From positions 1-64,000 of the forward strand of contig QFQM01000001.1 in NCBI GenBank assembly GCA_003243255.1: a stretch of 64,000 nt of DNA, in the 5' to 3' direction. Under the pieces are notes generated by a model. It worked only from the letters and a program-made list of their open reading frames with translations. It searched no databases and was not told the DNA's origin. The stretch comes from Flavobacterium psychrophilum. Its GTDB lineage: Bacteria; Bacteroidota; Bacteroidia; Flavobacteriales; Flavobacteriaceae. Each line of letters starts with the position of its first letter. Positions within the stretch are counted from its first letter, which is position 1. Shown piece after piece: positions 51,738 through 62,454 of this stretch. Made by a program: the position numbers and the translations under genes.

Positions 51738-52248
51738 GAGAATAGGGCTGTTACATCCCAAAATAAGAAAGGAAGTTTTAGAGATATATTCCCAGACAAA
51801 TGGTTCTGTTTTGGAAAAAGGATTATGCTTACGTTTTTCACAAACATACAGAAGTTTTCAGGAGCAAAACAATCTGTATTCAATTGGAAGAACTAAGCCC
51901 GGAAAAATCGTAACGAACGCTAAAGAAGGATTATCAGTTCATAATTATGGGCTAGCTATTGATATAGTACTTTTAATTGATTCTGACGGCAATGGATCCT
52001 TCGAAACAGCTTCTTGGGATATAAAATCTGATATTGATAAAAATAAAATCTCAGACTGGATTGAAGTTGTAAACTCTTTTAAGAAATCAGGATGGGTATG
52101 GGGAGGTGATTGGAAATCATTTCCCGACTATCCTCATTTGGAAAAAACATTTGGACTATCTCCAAAACAACTATTAGCAAGATACAATAAAGGTGACACA
52201 TTTGAAGAAATCATCAATGGTAAGATTTATAAATGGGTTAACCTATGA
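51718..52248 (+). CDS. Endolysin, M15-family peptidase
   Basis: 176 residues without a signal peptide. The metal-binding layout of D-Ala-D-Ala/L-Ala-D-Glu peptidases is clear: His75 in SVHNYGLAID (motif SxHxxGxAxD, Asp82), and a second His140 in FPDYPHLE near WGGDW. It cleaves peptidoglycan stem peptides after holin opens the inner membrane. The ATG of a small lysis lipoprotein overlaps its TGA stop (ATGA). Confidence 0.9.
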   Translation: MDQLTIERIGLLHPKIRKEVLEIYSQTNGSVLEKGLCLRFSQTYRSFQEQNNLYSIGRTKPGKIVTNAKEGLSVHNYGLAIDIVLLIDSDGNGSFETASWDIKSDIDKNKISDWIEVVNSFKKSGWVWGGDWKSFPDYPHLEKTFGLSPKQLLARYNKGDTFEEIINGKIYKWVNL

Positions 52249-52379
52249 GAAAACTTATATTAGTTCTATTTTGCCTTGTATCATAGCTTTTATCTCAATG
52301 TAATCGAATTTCAATTATACATTCAGTTGCAGATATTTTAAAACACTATAACAACAAACATGGGCAGCAGCAGGGATAG
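52245..52379 (+). pseudogene. Small lysis lipoprotein (spanin-like) with in-frame amber codon
   Basis: An ATG at 52245 overlaps the endolysin TGA. The frame reads MRKLILVLFCLVS, TAG (52284-52286), then LLSQCNRISIIHSVADILKH and a Gln/Gly end with a stop at 52377-52379 (44 codons plus stop). With the TAG as a sense codon this is a lipoprotein signal with lipobox-like LLSQC, as in small outer-membrane spanins (Rz1 type) behind phage endolysins. The interrupted reading suggests a nonsense mutation or a sequencing error. Confidence 0.6.
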
Positions 52380-52396
52380 TTACAGGATAATCGCTC

Positions 52397-53110
52397 CTAA
52401 CTAAAGACTTCTCTTAAAACTTCTAAAGATTTTGGCCTTTTAAATCCGTCAAGGTGAAAAGCATAATAATCCACAAGCACTTTTAAAAGTTGTTGTCTTT
52501 CAATTACATGAAAAGCTTTTATACTACTATCAAACTTTAAAGCCATTAGCCTCCTAAGTAAACTACTTTCTTCTGCCGAAAGACAACTTACAGAAGCATA
52601 GGGTACAAAAACACCCTCTGTCATTTCAAAAAAAGGAAAAGCGTTGCTAGAGGAATTGGGATAAAATCCTAGAAATTTACTTATTTCAAGAAGAAGTATA
52701 AGATGAAAGTTTGCTGCATCATCATTACTGTCCAGCCACAAAAGAGCTGTTTCCAGAAAGGAATAAAGACTTTGATTTTTTTCCTCTTCTTTAATACAGT
52801 GATGCAATATTTCTGAAATAAAAATAGCAATTGTAGTCTTGGTAATATCTGTAGAAATAGAAAAATAAGGGTGTGCAAACCTCACTTCTTTAAAGTACTC
52901 CAATGAGCCCTTGTTTTTATGAGTGGCTTCTATTTCCAGTATATTAAGCGGCCGGAAATAAACTGTTTTCTGGCTGCTTTTTTTTGATGTAAAAGCGTCG
53001 CGAACATAGTATGACTTGAGTCCGTCAGACTCTGTAAAGCATTTCACAATCAGGCTTTTTTCCTGATAACGCAATGCGCTTAATACTATAGCTTTTGTTT
53101 TTATCAACAT
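52397..53110 (-). CDS. recO: DNA repair protein RecO
   Basis: 237 residues. The N-terminal OB-fold (LIKTKAIVLSALRYQEKSLI, LKSYYVRDAFTSKKS) and the helical C-terminal part match RecO, which loads RecA together with RecR onto single-stranded DNA. The Cys-based zinc site of some RecO proteins is not obvious. The gene ends 18 bases before the prophage-derived region's last lysis ORF. It is followed upstream (minus strand) by porZ, a common adjacency in Flavobacteriaceae. Confidence 0.9.
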   Translation of the reverse strand: MLIKTKAIVLSALRYQEKSLIVKCFTESDGLKSYYVRDAFTSKKSSQKTVYFRPLNILEIEATHKNKGSLEYFKEVRFAHPYFSISTDITKTTIAIFISEILHHCIKEEEKNQSLYSFLETALLWLDSNDDAANFHLILLLEISKFLGFYPNSSSNAFPFFEMTEGVFVPYASVSCLSAEESSLLRRLMALKFDSSIKAFHVIERQQLLKVLVDYYAFHLDGFKRPKSLEVLREVFS

Positions 53111-53132
53111 CGTTTAAACATCACATCAGAAA

Positions 53133-55418
53133 TTATCTGATAATCATCACCTTCTTCACTTTTGTCTGGGTACCATCTTCAGAAGAAATAAATATCATAT
53201 ATACACCTGAGGCAACCTTATATTTGCCGAAAGCACGCGTGTCCCAAAGCACAGTTCCTCCTTCAGAAGTAGTTTCGTAAACAAGATTACCTTCTATATC
53301 AGTAATCTTAATATTAGCATTATCCGTTAGCGCACTGATATTTACATCTCCGTCAAAATCCGGACGCACTGGATTAGGAAAAACATAAACTTTGCTAAGA
53401 TCATCCGAAGCTTCAGTCGATGTACCCCTGTAAGATACCATTCCCCTATCTGTTGCAAAAAAAACTTCTCCGGTAGCATTATCGATTTCTACATCGTTAA
53501 TGACATTACTTGGAAGTGGCGAATTATCTTTTGTAAAATGAAATAAAGTTTCCTGCCCGTCAGGAGAAACCAAAAATACGCCTGCCCCTCCTGTTGCCAG
53601 CCATTTATTGTTAGCCCCATCAACAGTAATATCAGTTATCGGTTGCTCATACATGAGTTCCTGGGCAAGACCATCCTCCATAATTATAATAGGATTAGTA
53701 GTAAGCTGATCCTGACTCATAAAACGATCTACCCCGGCCAACACCCTAAGCCCTTTACTGGTGCCTATCCACAAACGGTTATTATTGTCTACAGCAACAC
53801 ACTTCGCTTCAAATGAAGGCAAATTACCATTGTCTCCTTCCGTTATAATAATCTTTTTATCAATAGTTTCATTATAAGCCAAAACTCCATATTTATAATT
53901 TGGAATCCACTTGGTCCCATTTTTGTCGATGGTTGATTTAAAATAGCGCACCTCACCAACATTAGTTATCAGTCCCTCAACACTATAAGAAGACCAGGCT
54001 GCTGAATTACCGTTTGGCTTAAGCTGCTTTAAGGGTTTTACAACGCCTACATTGGTCATCCATAAACTTCCTGCTTTATCAAATGCCAGACTGTGTATCC
54101 TTACACTTTGATCTGATAATGCTTTTTGAAGATTGTTATTGGTATTCTGGTCATTATAAATTATTTGCGGAACGTCATCCTGAATTTTTATAAGTCCGTT
54201 AAGATGAGATGCTACATATACCAAATTCTCGTTAGCGGGACTAATGGCTATATCTACAATACAGGCAGCATTAAAAAGATCGGGATTGGGAATGGTACTC
54301 CAACCGGCATCAGTAAATTTACTCACTCCCAAATAATCTAAATATGGTGAATACGGATTAAAATTACTGTCATAGTCACCATAAACTACCCACAAAGCTG
54401 AAGGCGCTTTTTTTACGGTTACTATATTACTTCGCTGAGGGCCATTGGGAGTAATATTCTCAAATACAAAATTGGTAAAACCTGCCGAAAACATTCCGTT
54501 GGCAATTGTCCCTATATAAAGTTTTCCGCCCACTACCGTAGCACAGCTAAAAGATGCATTTTCGGCTTCAGGCAGCGTTATCACATTAACCTGAGCTTCC
54601 TGTATAAGCTGTTCATTATAGGCATTAACTCGATTGGCACAGGTAACTACCATATAGCCATTGGCTTCCCTTAAATCGGTAATGGCAGATGGAAAAGAAG
54701 CGAAAGGAATCATTCCTCCATTTTCAAGCCTTACCAGCATACCCGCCGAGTTTGCACCAAATAAATTGCCACCAAAGCTCAATACACCGGTATAATTACC
54801 GCCTATATATACTGACCACTGGCTAAAATCATTCAAATTAGGGTTGGAAAGCTGGGCATAGCGTATACCGTCAGACGAGGCTGCAAAAATAAACCCCGAG
54901 TGTATTGTAGACTGCACTATGGTTACTTCGCTTCCGTTTGGACCGAGGTAATAAGTATCGCCAAATTCGAGCGTGGCAAGATTAAACACTGCAATACCAA
55001 AATCGGTTGCTATGTAGGCCTTACCGTCGAATTCATAAATATGGTTGATTTTCTTTTTAGAAGGCGTAACCGTATTTTCCTGAATAATGTCTATCTTATT
55101 TATTATGCTTCCATCCCCATTAACCACATTAAGCAGGCCGTTGCTATTTCCTACCAGGGTGCGATTGTAAATACTACTGTGCATAACCGCTGTAATAGTC
55201 TCTACCTTAAGTCCGTCTACAGAAGTAATGGTTTTTATATCTCCGGTAACCGTATTCTTTTCGAACATAGCACTGCTGGCTGCACCAAACACTTTAGTGT
55301 CAGACTGCGAGATATCTACAATGTCGTTATAGGAAAAAAAGCTTCGCCAGGGCTGGTTTTTCTGCCCGTAAAAGCTAATAGAAAGCAATAGAAAATATAG
55401 AGCGAAAAGGTTTTTCAT
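53133..55418 (-). CDS. porZ: PorZ-like beta-propeller protein of the type IX secretion system
   Basis: The start at 55418 (MKNLFALYFLLLSISFYGQ) gives a proper signal peptide and 761 residues; six codons upstream are excluded. The body has repeated propeller segments (NNRLWIGTSKGLRVLAG, GSLWMTNVGVVKPLKQL) like two-component-regulator propellers. The C-terminus (VYVFPNPVRPDFDGDVNISA ... KKVMIIR) is a type A CTD. In the T9SS, PorZ works with the PorU sortase at the cell surface, anchoring cargo such as the delta-60 protein at 3330-4922. It lies directly behind recO. Confidence 0.92.
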   Translation of the reverse strand: MKNLFALYFLLLSISFYGQKNQPWRSFFSYNDIVDISQSDTKVFGAASSAMFEKNTVTGDIKTITSVDGLKVETITAVMHSSIYNRTLVGNSNGLLNVVNGDGSIINKIDIIQENTVTPSKKKINHIYEFDGKAYIATDFGIAVFNLATLEFGDTYYLGPNGSEVTIVQSTIHSGFIFAASSDGIRYAQLSNPNLNDFSQWSVYIGGNYTGVLSFGGNLFGANSAGMLVRLENGGMIPFASFPSAITDLREANGYMVVTCANRVNAYNEQLIQEAQVNVITLPEAENASFSCATVVGGKLYIGTIANGMFSAGFTNFVFENITPNGPQRSNIVTVKKAPSALWVVYGDYDSNFNPYSPYLDYLGVSKFTDAGWSTIPNPDLFNAACIVDIAISPANENLVYVASHLNGLIKIQDDVPQIIYNDQNTNNNLQKALSDQSVRIHSLAFDKAGSLWMTNVGVVKPLKQLKPNGNSAAWSSYSVEGLITNVGEVRYFKSTIDKNGTKWIPNYKYGVLAYNETIDKKIIITEGDNGNLPSFEAKCVAVDNNNRLWIGTSKGLRVLAGVDRFMSQDQLTTNPIIIMEDGLAQELMYEQPITDITVDGANNKWLATGGAGVFLVSPDGQETLFHFTKDNSPLPSNVINDVEIDNATGEVFFATDRGMVSYRGTSTEASDDLSKVYVFPNPVRPDFDGDVNISALTDNANIKITDIEGNLVYETTSEGGTVLWDTRAFGKYKVASGVYMIFISSEDGTQTKVKKVMIIR

Positions 55419-55436
55419 TAAAGCAATTATTTGCAC

Positions 55437-55644
55437 AAATATAAGCTAAAACGCCATTATTGCATTTTTTGTATAAATACCCCTCAAAAACCTCCAGCCA
55501 TACCCGGCAACCGACAACTAACAACTGACAACCAACTAAAAAATTAACAAAATTTTAACGTGTGTTTTATGGTTTTCCGTAAGTAAAAATCAATGCTATT
55601 TTTTAGCATTGTACTGAAAACCAACCACTAATTATTAAAACTTT
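55437..55644. other. Intergenic region, word repeats
   Basis: 208 bases, with a CGGCAACCGACAACTAACAACTGACAACC word repeat unit (55508-55535) of the family at 18000, 28250 and 63267. No gene or consensus promoter is evident. Confidence 0.45.
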
Positions 55645-57194
55645 ATGAGAAAACACGTAAAGCTCCGGCTCTTGCTGCTGCTCATGGCATTGTTTATGCT
55701 TGCCAATTGTTCTGAAGAGCATGATGTGATAGTAAAAGCTAATGCGCAGCAAACCACATCAAAAAAGAAACACAGGATACTTCATGGATCTCAGGCTCTT
55801 GAAAAAAGAGGATTTCTGATTAATAACCTTAAAAAAGAAGGAGAAAGGGGTTAAATAATCTTCGCAAAACAATGGGTAATGGCATTACTATGAAAACCAG
55901 AATGGAAGACATTGAAGGCCTCATTGATTATTCAGAAGTATATGAAGTTGACCAGGGAAACGGCGTTATACATTATACGTATATGCTTAACCACCCGGAC
56001 ACTTCAGATGGCAAGTTTTTTAATATCATATTAAAAACCTACGGAAGCTTAGAAAAAGTAATTATGGTAACATATAGCCTGGATAATCAATTTATAAGTG
56101 ATTATAATGCTACAGGCGACCTTACTAAATTTACAGGCACCATTTCGTTTGAAGTGGTTAATTTTGATGCAGGCTTTCCGTGTGATGAAGAACCAAATCC
56201 TGTTCCTGTGAGTGGTGGGTCCGGTCCCGGCAGATCGGGTGGTGGAGGGAGTCCACAGCCACCCGGAAATAGTGGTAACGGCGGAGGCCCCCTTAATGGA
56301 GGAAATCCCTACAACCAGGCTTTAGTAGATGCAAAATTTCAGGCGATGGCTATCAGCAGTAGTGTATATGTTGCACAGGAAGACCCAACATCGGGCGGCA
56401 GTGATGACGATGAAGATCCGGAAGATAACGGTGAAGAATGGATTCTGGTGAGTCGTTCACCCAGATATTTTAGTACCGGTTTTGATCTTGTAGACCCCTC
56501 AAACCCATGTGGTGATGGAGAAGAAACAGGAATTATTGAACCTCACCATCAAAAAAATTGTGAGGAGTTGAAGAAATTTACAGAAAACTCCGAAATATTA
56601 GCAACATTAAATACACTAAAAATACGGCTTCAAATGACACCGAAGACGGTTATAGTTATAGCGATAACAATAGCCCGGTTGCTTTAGAAAAAAGTGGTGA
56701 TTTAGTAAAAGTTCCAACAAGAGGACTAATTTATGGGGCTTCCCACGACCATCCAAACCCTGTTACCACTGATTATATCCCAATGTTCTCAATCTCAGAC
56801 ATTGCTAAACTAGGTTTAATTGCATCGAAAAATCAAGAATTCCCTAAAAAAGTAAACAAATTTATTCTTACTTTAACTGTAAATCAAGGGGGGAGAAAAA
56901 CAAACTTTTGCATTAAAAATAGAAAATTATATGCAATTTATACAGTTTGTTGGTAATTATTATTCATCGCCAACAGAACAAGAAAGACATAGAAATAAAT
57001 TAGACAGGAGATATACTAAAATTCCTGAGATTAATGGTACTACTGGATATTTGAAAGTATTATTTCAATATCTCAAAGAGGAAAATATAAATGGAATCAG
57101 CATTTATAAAGCTGACGATCAAGAATTCAGCTCATGGTCAAAACTAGAATATGATAATGTATCTAATGATATAAAAGAAAAACCTTGTAAATAA
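55645..57194 (+). pseudogene. Frameshifted lipoprotein gene with JAB-like C-terminal part
   Basis: The reading begins as a lipoprotein (MRKHVKLRLLLLLMALFMLANC, Cys22), is broken after residue 69, continues at 55872 in frame -1 with a Gly/Pro-rich linker (GGSGPGRSGGGGSPQPPGNS), breaks again near 56618, and continues to 57194. Three homopolymer sites explain it: one G missing in G4 (55847-55850), one A missing in A5 (56618-56622) and one extra G in G6 (56888-56893). The C-terminal part (IYGASHDHPN, YIPMFSISDIAKLG) resembles a JAB/MPN-type metallopeptidase. Whether this is a real pseudogene or three sequencing errors cannot be told here. Confidence 0.7.
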
Positions 57195-57196
57195 AT

Positions 57197-57817
57197 ATGA
57201 AATATTTAGTCTTAATATGTATGATACTATTTTTTTTAAATAGTACTGCGCAATCGCCCATAAAATCTTTAAATGATGACGATTATGGGACAATAGATGG
57301 TGCTTATTATAAAGATACCGAAAATAATCTTGATAACTATACAGGTACATGGATTTATACTAACGGCACTACATCCCTGACAATTTCACTTCAAAAAAAG
57401 ATAATGATGCCTTTTTATTATGCTCCTACTTCTATTTACGAAGATATACTTATTGGTGAATACAGGTATATTGAAAATGGAATTGAGAAAATCAACACAC
57501 TATCTCAATTGTCACTAAACTTATCCGAAGCCATCGAATATAGCATCCATGGCAATATCATTGTTAAGCAAAATTCGCAATATTGCAAAGATTGTGGACC
57601 AAATGATCGAAAAATTTTACTCATGTTTAAAGACCCCTCCTGCCATATTTTAGGATATGATCCTCAGATGATATTTCAGCGTGTTGATAGTGGAGGCATA
57701 CAGAAACTTAAACTAAAGTTCAGGACTACCTCCGGGATGATTGTTGAAGAAGGAGTAACACCTCCTTGTACTGAATACAAAATACCTTTCGGAGAATATA
57801 TCCTTATAAAACAATAA
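57197..57817 (+). CDS. DUF6705-family exported protein
   Basis: 206 residues with signal peptide (MKYLVLICMILFFLNSTAQS). The DUF6705 pattern is clear: GAYYKDTENNLDNYTGTWIY, ILIGEYRYIENGIEKINTL. The family is restricted to Bacteroidota; no function is established. It starts 3 bases after the stop of the lipoprotein remnant and is followed by a paralogue. Confidence 0.8.
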   Translation: MKYLVLICMILFFLNSTAQSPIKSLNDDDYGTIDGAYYKDTENNLDNYTGTWIYTNGTTSLTISLQKKIMMPFYYAPTSIYEDILIGEYRYIENGIEKINTLSQLSLNLSEAIEYSIHGNIIVKQNSQYCKDCGPNDRKILLMFKDPSCHILGYDPQMIFQRVDSGGIQKLKLKFRTTSGMIVEEGVTPPCTEYKIPFGEYILIKQ

Positions 57818-57849
57818 AAAAAGCTCCGCCTTGGCGAGGCTAAAACTAT

Positions 57850-58482
57850 ATGAAACACCTATTCTTCATAATAAGTTTTATCTACTGGGGTTGCAATGCG
57901 CAAACCATCAAGCCTCTTTTCCATAATACTGGCTATGGAAAAGAGTCAAACGTTTACTACAAGGATATTGACAATAACTTTGGTCCCTATGTAGGCACAT
58001 GGCTGTATACAAATGGAACTACTTCATTTAAAATCATTTTGAAAAAAAGAGAAATGATTCCAAAAACTATTGGTGATTTATCTTTTTATATGGATTATTT
58101 GATTGGAGAATACCAATATATAGAAAATGGAATAGAGAAAGTTAACACTTTGAATTCAATTTTATTAGAATATGACAACATGATTGACTACAACCTGTCA
58201 AGCACTGGCATAGTCGGAAATACTAACTATCCTAAATGTACTACGTGTCCGTTAAACGAGAGGAGAATATCTATGATGTTTAACGAGCCATCGCACAGAA
58301 ATGTGGCAGGACTAGGCGCAGGGCTTATGCTACGTAAAGTAACCGAAAATGGTGTCGAAAAAATTAAAGCTACTCTTTATGGAAGAGGTGTTTCTATGGG
58401 GTACACCATACCCGATCAGCAACCCACAACTATTGATCGTTATAGCCTACCTTATGGAGAATACACTCTTATAAAACAATAA
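57850..58482 (+). CDS. DUF6705-family exported protein (paralogue)
   Basis: 210 residues with signal peptide (MKHLFFIISFIYWGCNAQ). It shares with its neighbour the blocks VYYKDIDNNFGPYVGTWLY, GEYQYIENGIEKVNTLN and the C-terminal SLPYGEYTLIKQ. It results from a tandem duplication, and the short gap (32 bases) holds an imperfect hairpin. Followed by a terminator shared with gdhA. Confidence 0.8.
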   Translation: MKHLFFIISFIYWGCNAQTIKPLFHNTGYGKESNVYYKDIDNNFGPYVGTWLYTNGTTSFKIILKKREMIPKTIGDLSFYMDYLIGEYQYIENGIEKVNTLNSILLEYDNMIDYNLSSTGIVGNTNYPKCTTCPLNERRISMMFNEPSHRNVAGLGAGLMLRKVTENGVEKIKATLYGRGVSMGYTIPDQQPTTIDRYSLPYGEYTLIKQ

Positions 58483-58484
58483 AA

Positions 58485-58520
58485 AAGGCTGTCTCACTTT
58501 TGAGACAGCCTTCGTTTTTT
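58485..58520. terminator. Bidirectional terminator
   Basis: AAGGCTGTCTCA (58485-58496) pairs with TGAGACAGCCTT (58501-58512), followed by CGTTTTTT. It separates the DUF6705 pair from the convergent gdhA. Confidence 0.85.
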
Positions 58521-58535
58521 ATATAGGCCTGATAC

Positions 58536-60275
<1,740 letters not shown>

Positions 60276-61421
60276 TTAAGAAAGAGCCTGCTCAATATCC
60301 TTGATCAGGTCTTCTGCGTCTTCAATACCTACGCTAAGGCGTACCAGGGTGTCGCTGATGCCTATCTCTTTACGTTTAGGTTCAGGAATAGAAGCATGCG
60401 TCATTAACGCCGGGTGGTTAGCCAGTGACTCAACCCCTCCAAGTGACTCCGCAAGGGTAAATACTTTCAGGTCTTCAAGGAATTTTATCGCATCGGCCTT
60501 AGCTCCGCTTTTAAATGTAAATGATACCATTCCTCCGAACTGGCCGTTCATCTGCCTTTTAGCAACCTCATGATTAGCATGATTTTCAAGACCCGGATAG
60601 TATACTTTCTCCACTTTAGGATGTTTCGCAAGATATTCGGCAACTTTCTGTCCGTTTTCGCTATGGCGTTGCACTCTCAGGTGAAGCGTTTTTATACCTC
60701 TCAGCACCAGATATGAATCCTGTGGACCAAGGGTTGCCCCAGTAGCAAACTGAAGGAAATGCATTTTGTCACCAAGCTCTTCATCTTTAATGATAAGCGC
60801 ACCGGCAATAACGTCGCTGTGCCCACCAAGGTATTTGGTAGCCGAATGCATCACGATATCAGCACCAAGATCGATAGGACGCTGAAGGTATGGCGTTGCA
60901 AAAGTGTTATCTACTGCAAAAAGTATGTTTTTAGCCTGGGTAATCTTTGCGATAGCCGCAATATCAACCACTTTCATCAATGGGTTTGTAGGTGTTTCTA
61001 CCCAAACCAGTTTTGTATTCTCATTGATAAGCGACTGAAATTTGTCAAGGTCGTTCATATCCACAAAGTGGAATTTGATTACCATATCCTGATAAATACG
61101 GGTAAACATACGGTACGTACCTCCGTAAAGGTCATCCATTGCTATTACCTCATCGTTTGGTTTAAGCAGTTTCATAACGCAATCGGTAGCAGCAAGACCT
61201 GACGAAAATGCAAGACCTCTCGCACCATTTTCAATGCTTGCAAGAGCATTTTCAAGAGCTGTACGTGTTGGGTTGGCACCACGGCTGTATTCGTATCCGT
61301 TTATCAGCACTCCCGGGCTCTTTTGAGCAAAAGTAGAAGTCTGGAAAACGGGCGGCATTACTGCACCGGTATGCTCTTCATGGTGCTGGCCTCCGTGTAT
61401 GGCTTTAGTGTTAAATTTCAT
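60276..61421 (-). CDS. Cystathionine gamma-synthase/lyase (trans-sulfuration, PLP enzyme)
   Basis: 381 residues of the Cys/Met metabolism PLP family. The N-terminal FNTKAIHGGQHHEEHTGAVM and YSRGANPTRTALE are typical, and the PLP lysine is Lys196 in MHSATKYLGGHSDV. Further conserved blocks are VETPTNPLMKVVDI and GGVESLANHPALMTHASIP. Family members either condense O-acylhomoserine with cysteine or cleave cystathionine; the sequence alone does not separate the two. Appears monocistronic. Confidence 0.9.
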   Translation of the reverse strand: MKFNTKAIHGGQHHEEHTGAVMPPVFQTSTFAQKSPGVLINGYEYSRGANPTRTALENALASIENGARGLAFSSGLAATDCVMKLLKPNDEVIAMDDLYGGTYRMFTRIYQDMVIKFHFVDMNDLDKFQSLINENTKLVWVETPTNPLMKVVDIAAIAKITQAKNILFAVDNTFATPYLQRPIDLGADIVMHSATKYLGGHSDVIAGALIIKDEELGDKMHFLQFATGATLGPQDSYLVLRGIKTLHLRVQRHSENGQKVAEYLAKHPKVEKVYYPGLENHANHEVAKRQMNGQFGGMVSFTFKSGAKADAIKFLEDLKVFTLAESLGGVESLANHPALMTHASIPEPKRKEIGISDTLVRLSVGIEDAEDLIKDIEQALS

Positions 61422-61524
61422 ATAATCGAGTGTTTGTTGTCAATAATTTTCAGCAAATTTACTCTAATTTGTTATTCCTGACCAGATACAAATCGTGTTT
61501 TACATAACTATAACACCTCTTACC

Positions 61525-62319
61525 ATGAAACAAATCACCATTCTTGCCCTTGCCTTACTGCTGTTTACAGCCTGTAAAAAAGAAACGGAAAAAACAGAAG
61601 TAACTACCGAGACTACCGTTACCGAAACTCCTGCATTGTCATTTGCCACAAAAGATTATAGTAAAGAATCTAAAGTAGGCTGCCGCGACACCCTTTGCAC
61701 TTATGTGCGCATCAGCGTACCTGAGGCATCGGGCATTCCTACGGTTAGTGACAGTATAAACAACAAGCTATTTCATGTAGCGAGAAGCATAGTATATAGT
61801 GGCGAGAAGCCTACCAATGCCAAAAGCTACAACGAACTGATGTCGTCTTTCATAAAATCATATGAAGATGTCAGAAAAGATTTTGCCGAAAGTTTTCCAT
61901 GGGAAGCAAAAATAAAAGCAAGGGTTGACTATGAAAGCGACAGCATCATTAACATCAAGCTGAACAACTATATGTTTACCGGGGGTGCTCATGGCTATGA
62001 GGGCAACCGCTCCCTTATATTTAATGCCAAAACAGGCCGCAGCCTGACCTATGATCAGGTGTTTAAAGATAAAAAGGCCTTTACGGCATTCGCCGAAAAG
62101 AAATTCCGTGAGAAATATAAGATTCCAACAGGCAAATCGATAAACATTACGGGGCTGATGTTTGAAAATGACAAATTTATCCTTCCGCAGAATATTTTTT
62201 ATACCGATAAAGGATTACACTTGTTTTACAATCCGTATGAAGTAGGCTCATTTGCCGATGGCTCTAAAGAGATACTTATCCCATACACCGAAGCCGATGC
62301 ATTCTTGAAAGTTAAGTAA
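61525..62319 (+). CDS. Lipoprotein with DUF3298/RsiV-like domain
   Basis: The start at 61525 (MKQITILALALLLFTAC, Cys17) gives 264 residues; ten upstream codons do not fit a signal peptide. A Thr/Glu-rich linker follows. The C-terminal ~100 residues contain TGGAHGYEGNRSLIFNAKTG and FKDKKAFTAFAEKKFREKY, matching the DUF3298 (RsiV-type) domain that in RsiV recognises lysozyme. Whether this protein binds lysozyme is unknown. Outer-membrane lipoprotein by signal. Confidence 0.82.
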   Translation: MKQITILALALLLFTACKKETEKTEVTTETTVTETPALSFATKDYSKESKVGCRDTLCTYVRISVPEASGIPTVSDSINNKLFHVARSIVYSGEKPTNAKSYNELMSSFIKSYEDVRKDFAESFPWEAKIKARVDYESDSIINIKLNNYMFTGGAHGYEGNRSLIFNAKTGRSLTYDQVFKDKKAFTAFAEKKFREKYKIPTGKSINITGLMFENDKFILPQNIFYTDKGLHLFYNPYEVGSFADGSKEILIPYTEADAFLKVK

Positions 62320-62337
62320 AGTTGATTTGTCAAATAA

Positions 62338-62382
62338 GCCTCACCCCAACCCCTCTCCAAAGGAGAGGGGTTGGGGTGAGGC
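62338..62382. repeat. Perfect 45-base palindrome (21-bp stem)
   Basis: GCCTCACCCCAACCCCTCTCC pairs exactly with GGAGAGGGGTTGGGGTGAGGC around AAA. It lies between the lipoprotein stop and the terminator at 62392. Related half-copies lie at 3298-3330, 9358-9392 and 60096-60132. Confidence 0.85.
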
Positions 62383-62391
62383 CAAACAAAA

Positions 62392-62414
62392 AAAGGCTCC
62401 CATTGGGAGCCTTT
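62392..62414. terminator. Bidirectional terminator
   Basis: AAAGGCTCCC pairs with GGGAGCCTTT around ATT. On the minus strand it is followed by seven T, so it ends the Bax inhibitor-1 family gene; it also stands behind the lipoprotein gene on the plus strand. Confidence 0.8.
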
Positions 62415-62454
62415 ACTTTATAACATTATAACTTTCAAACTTATAACTCAACAG

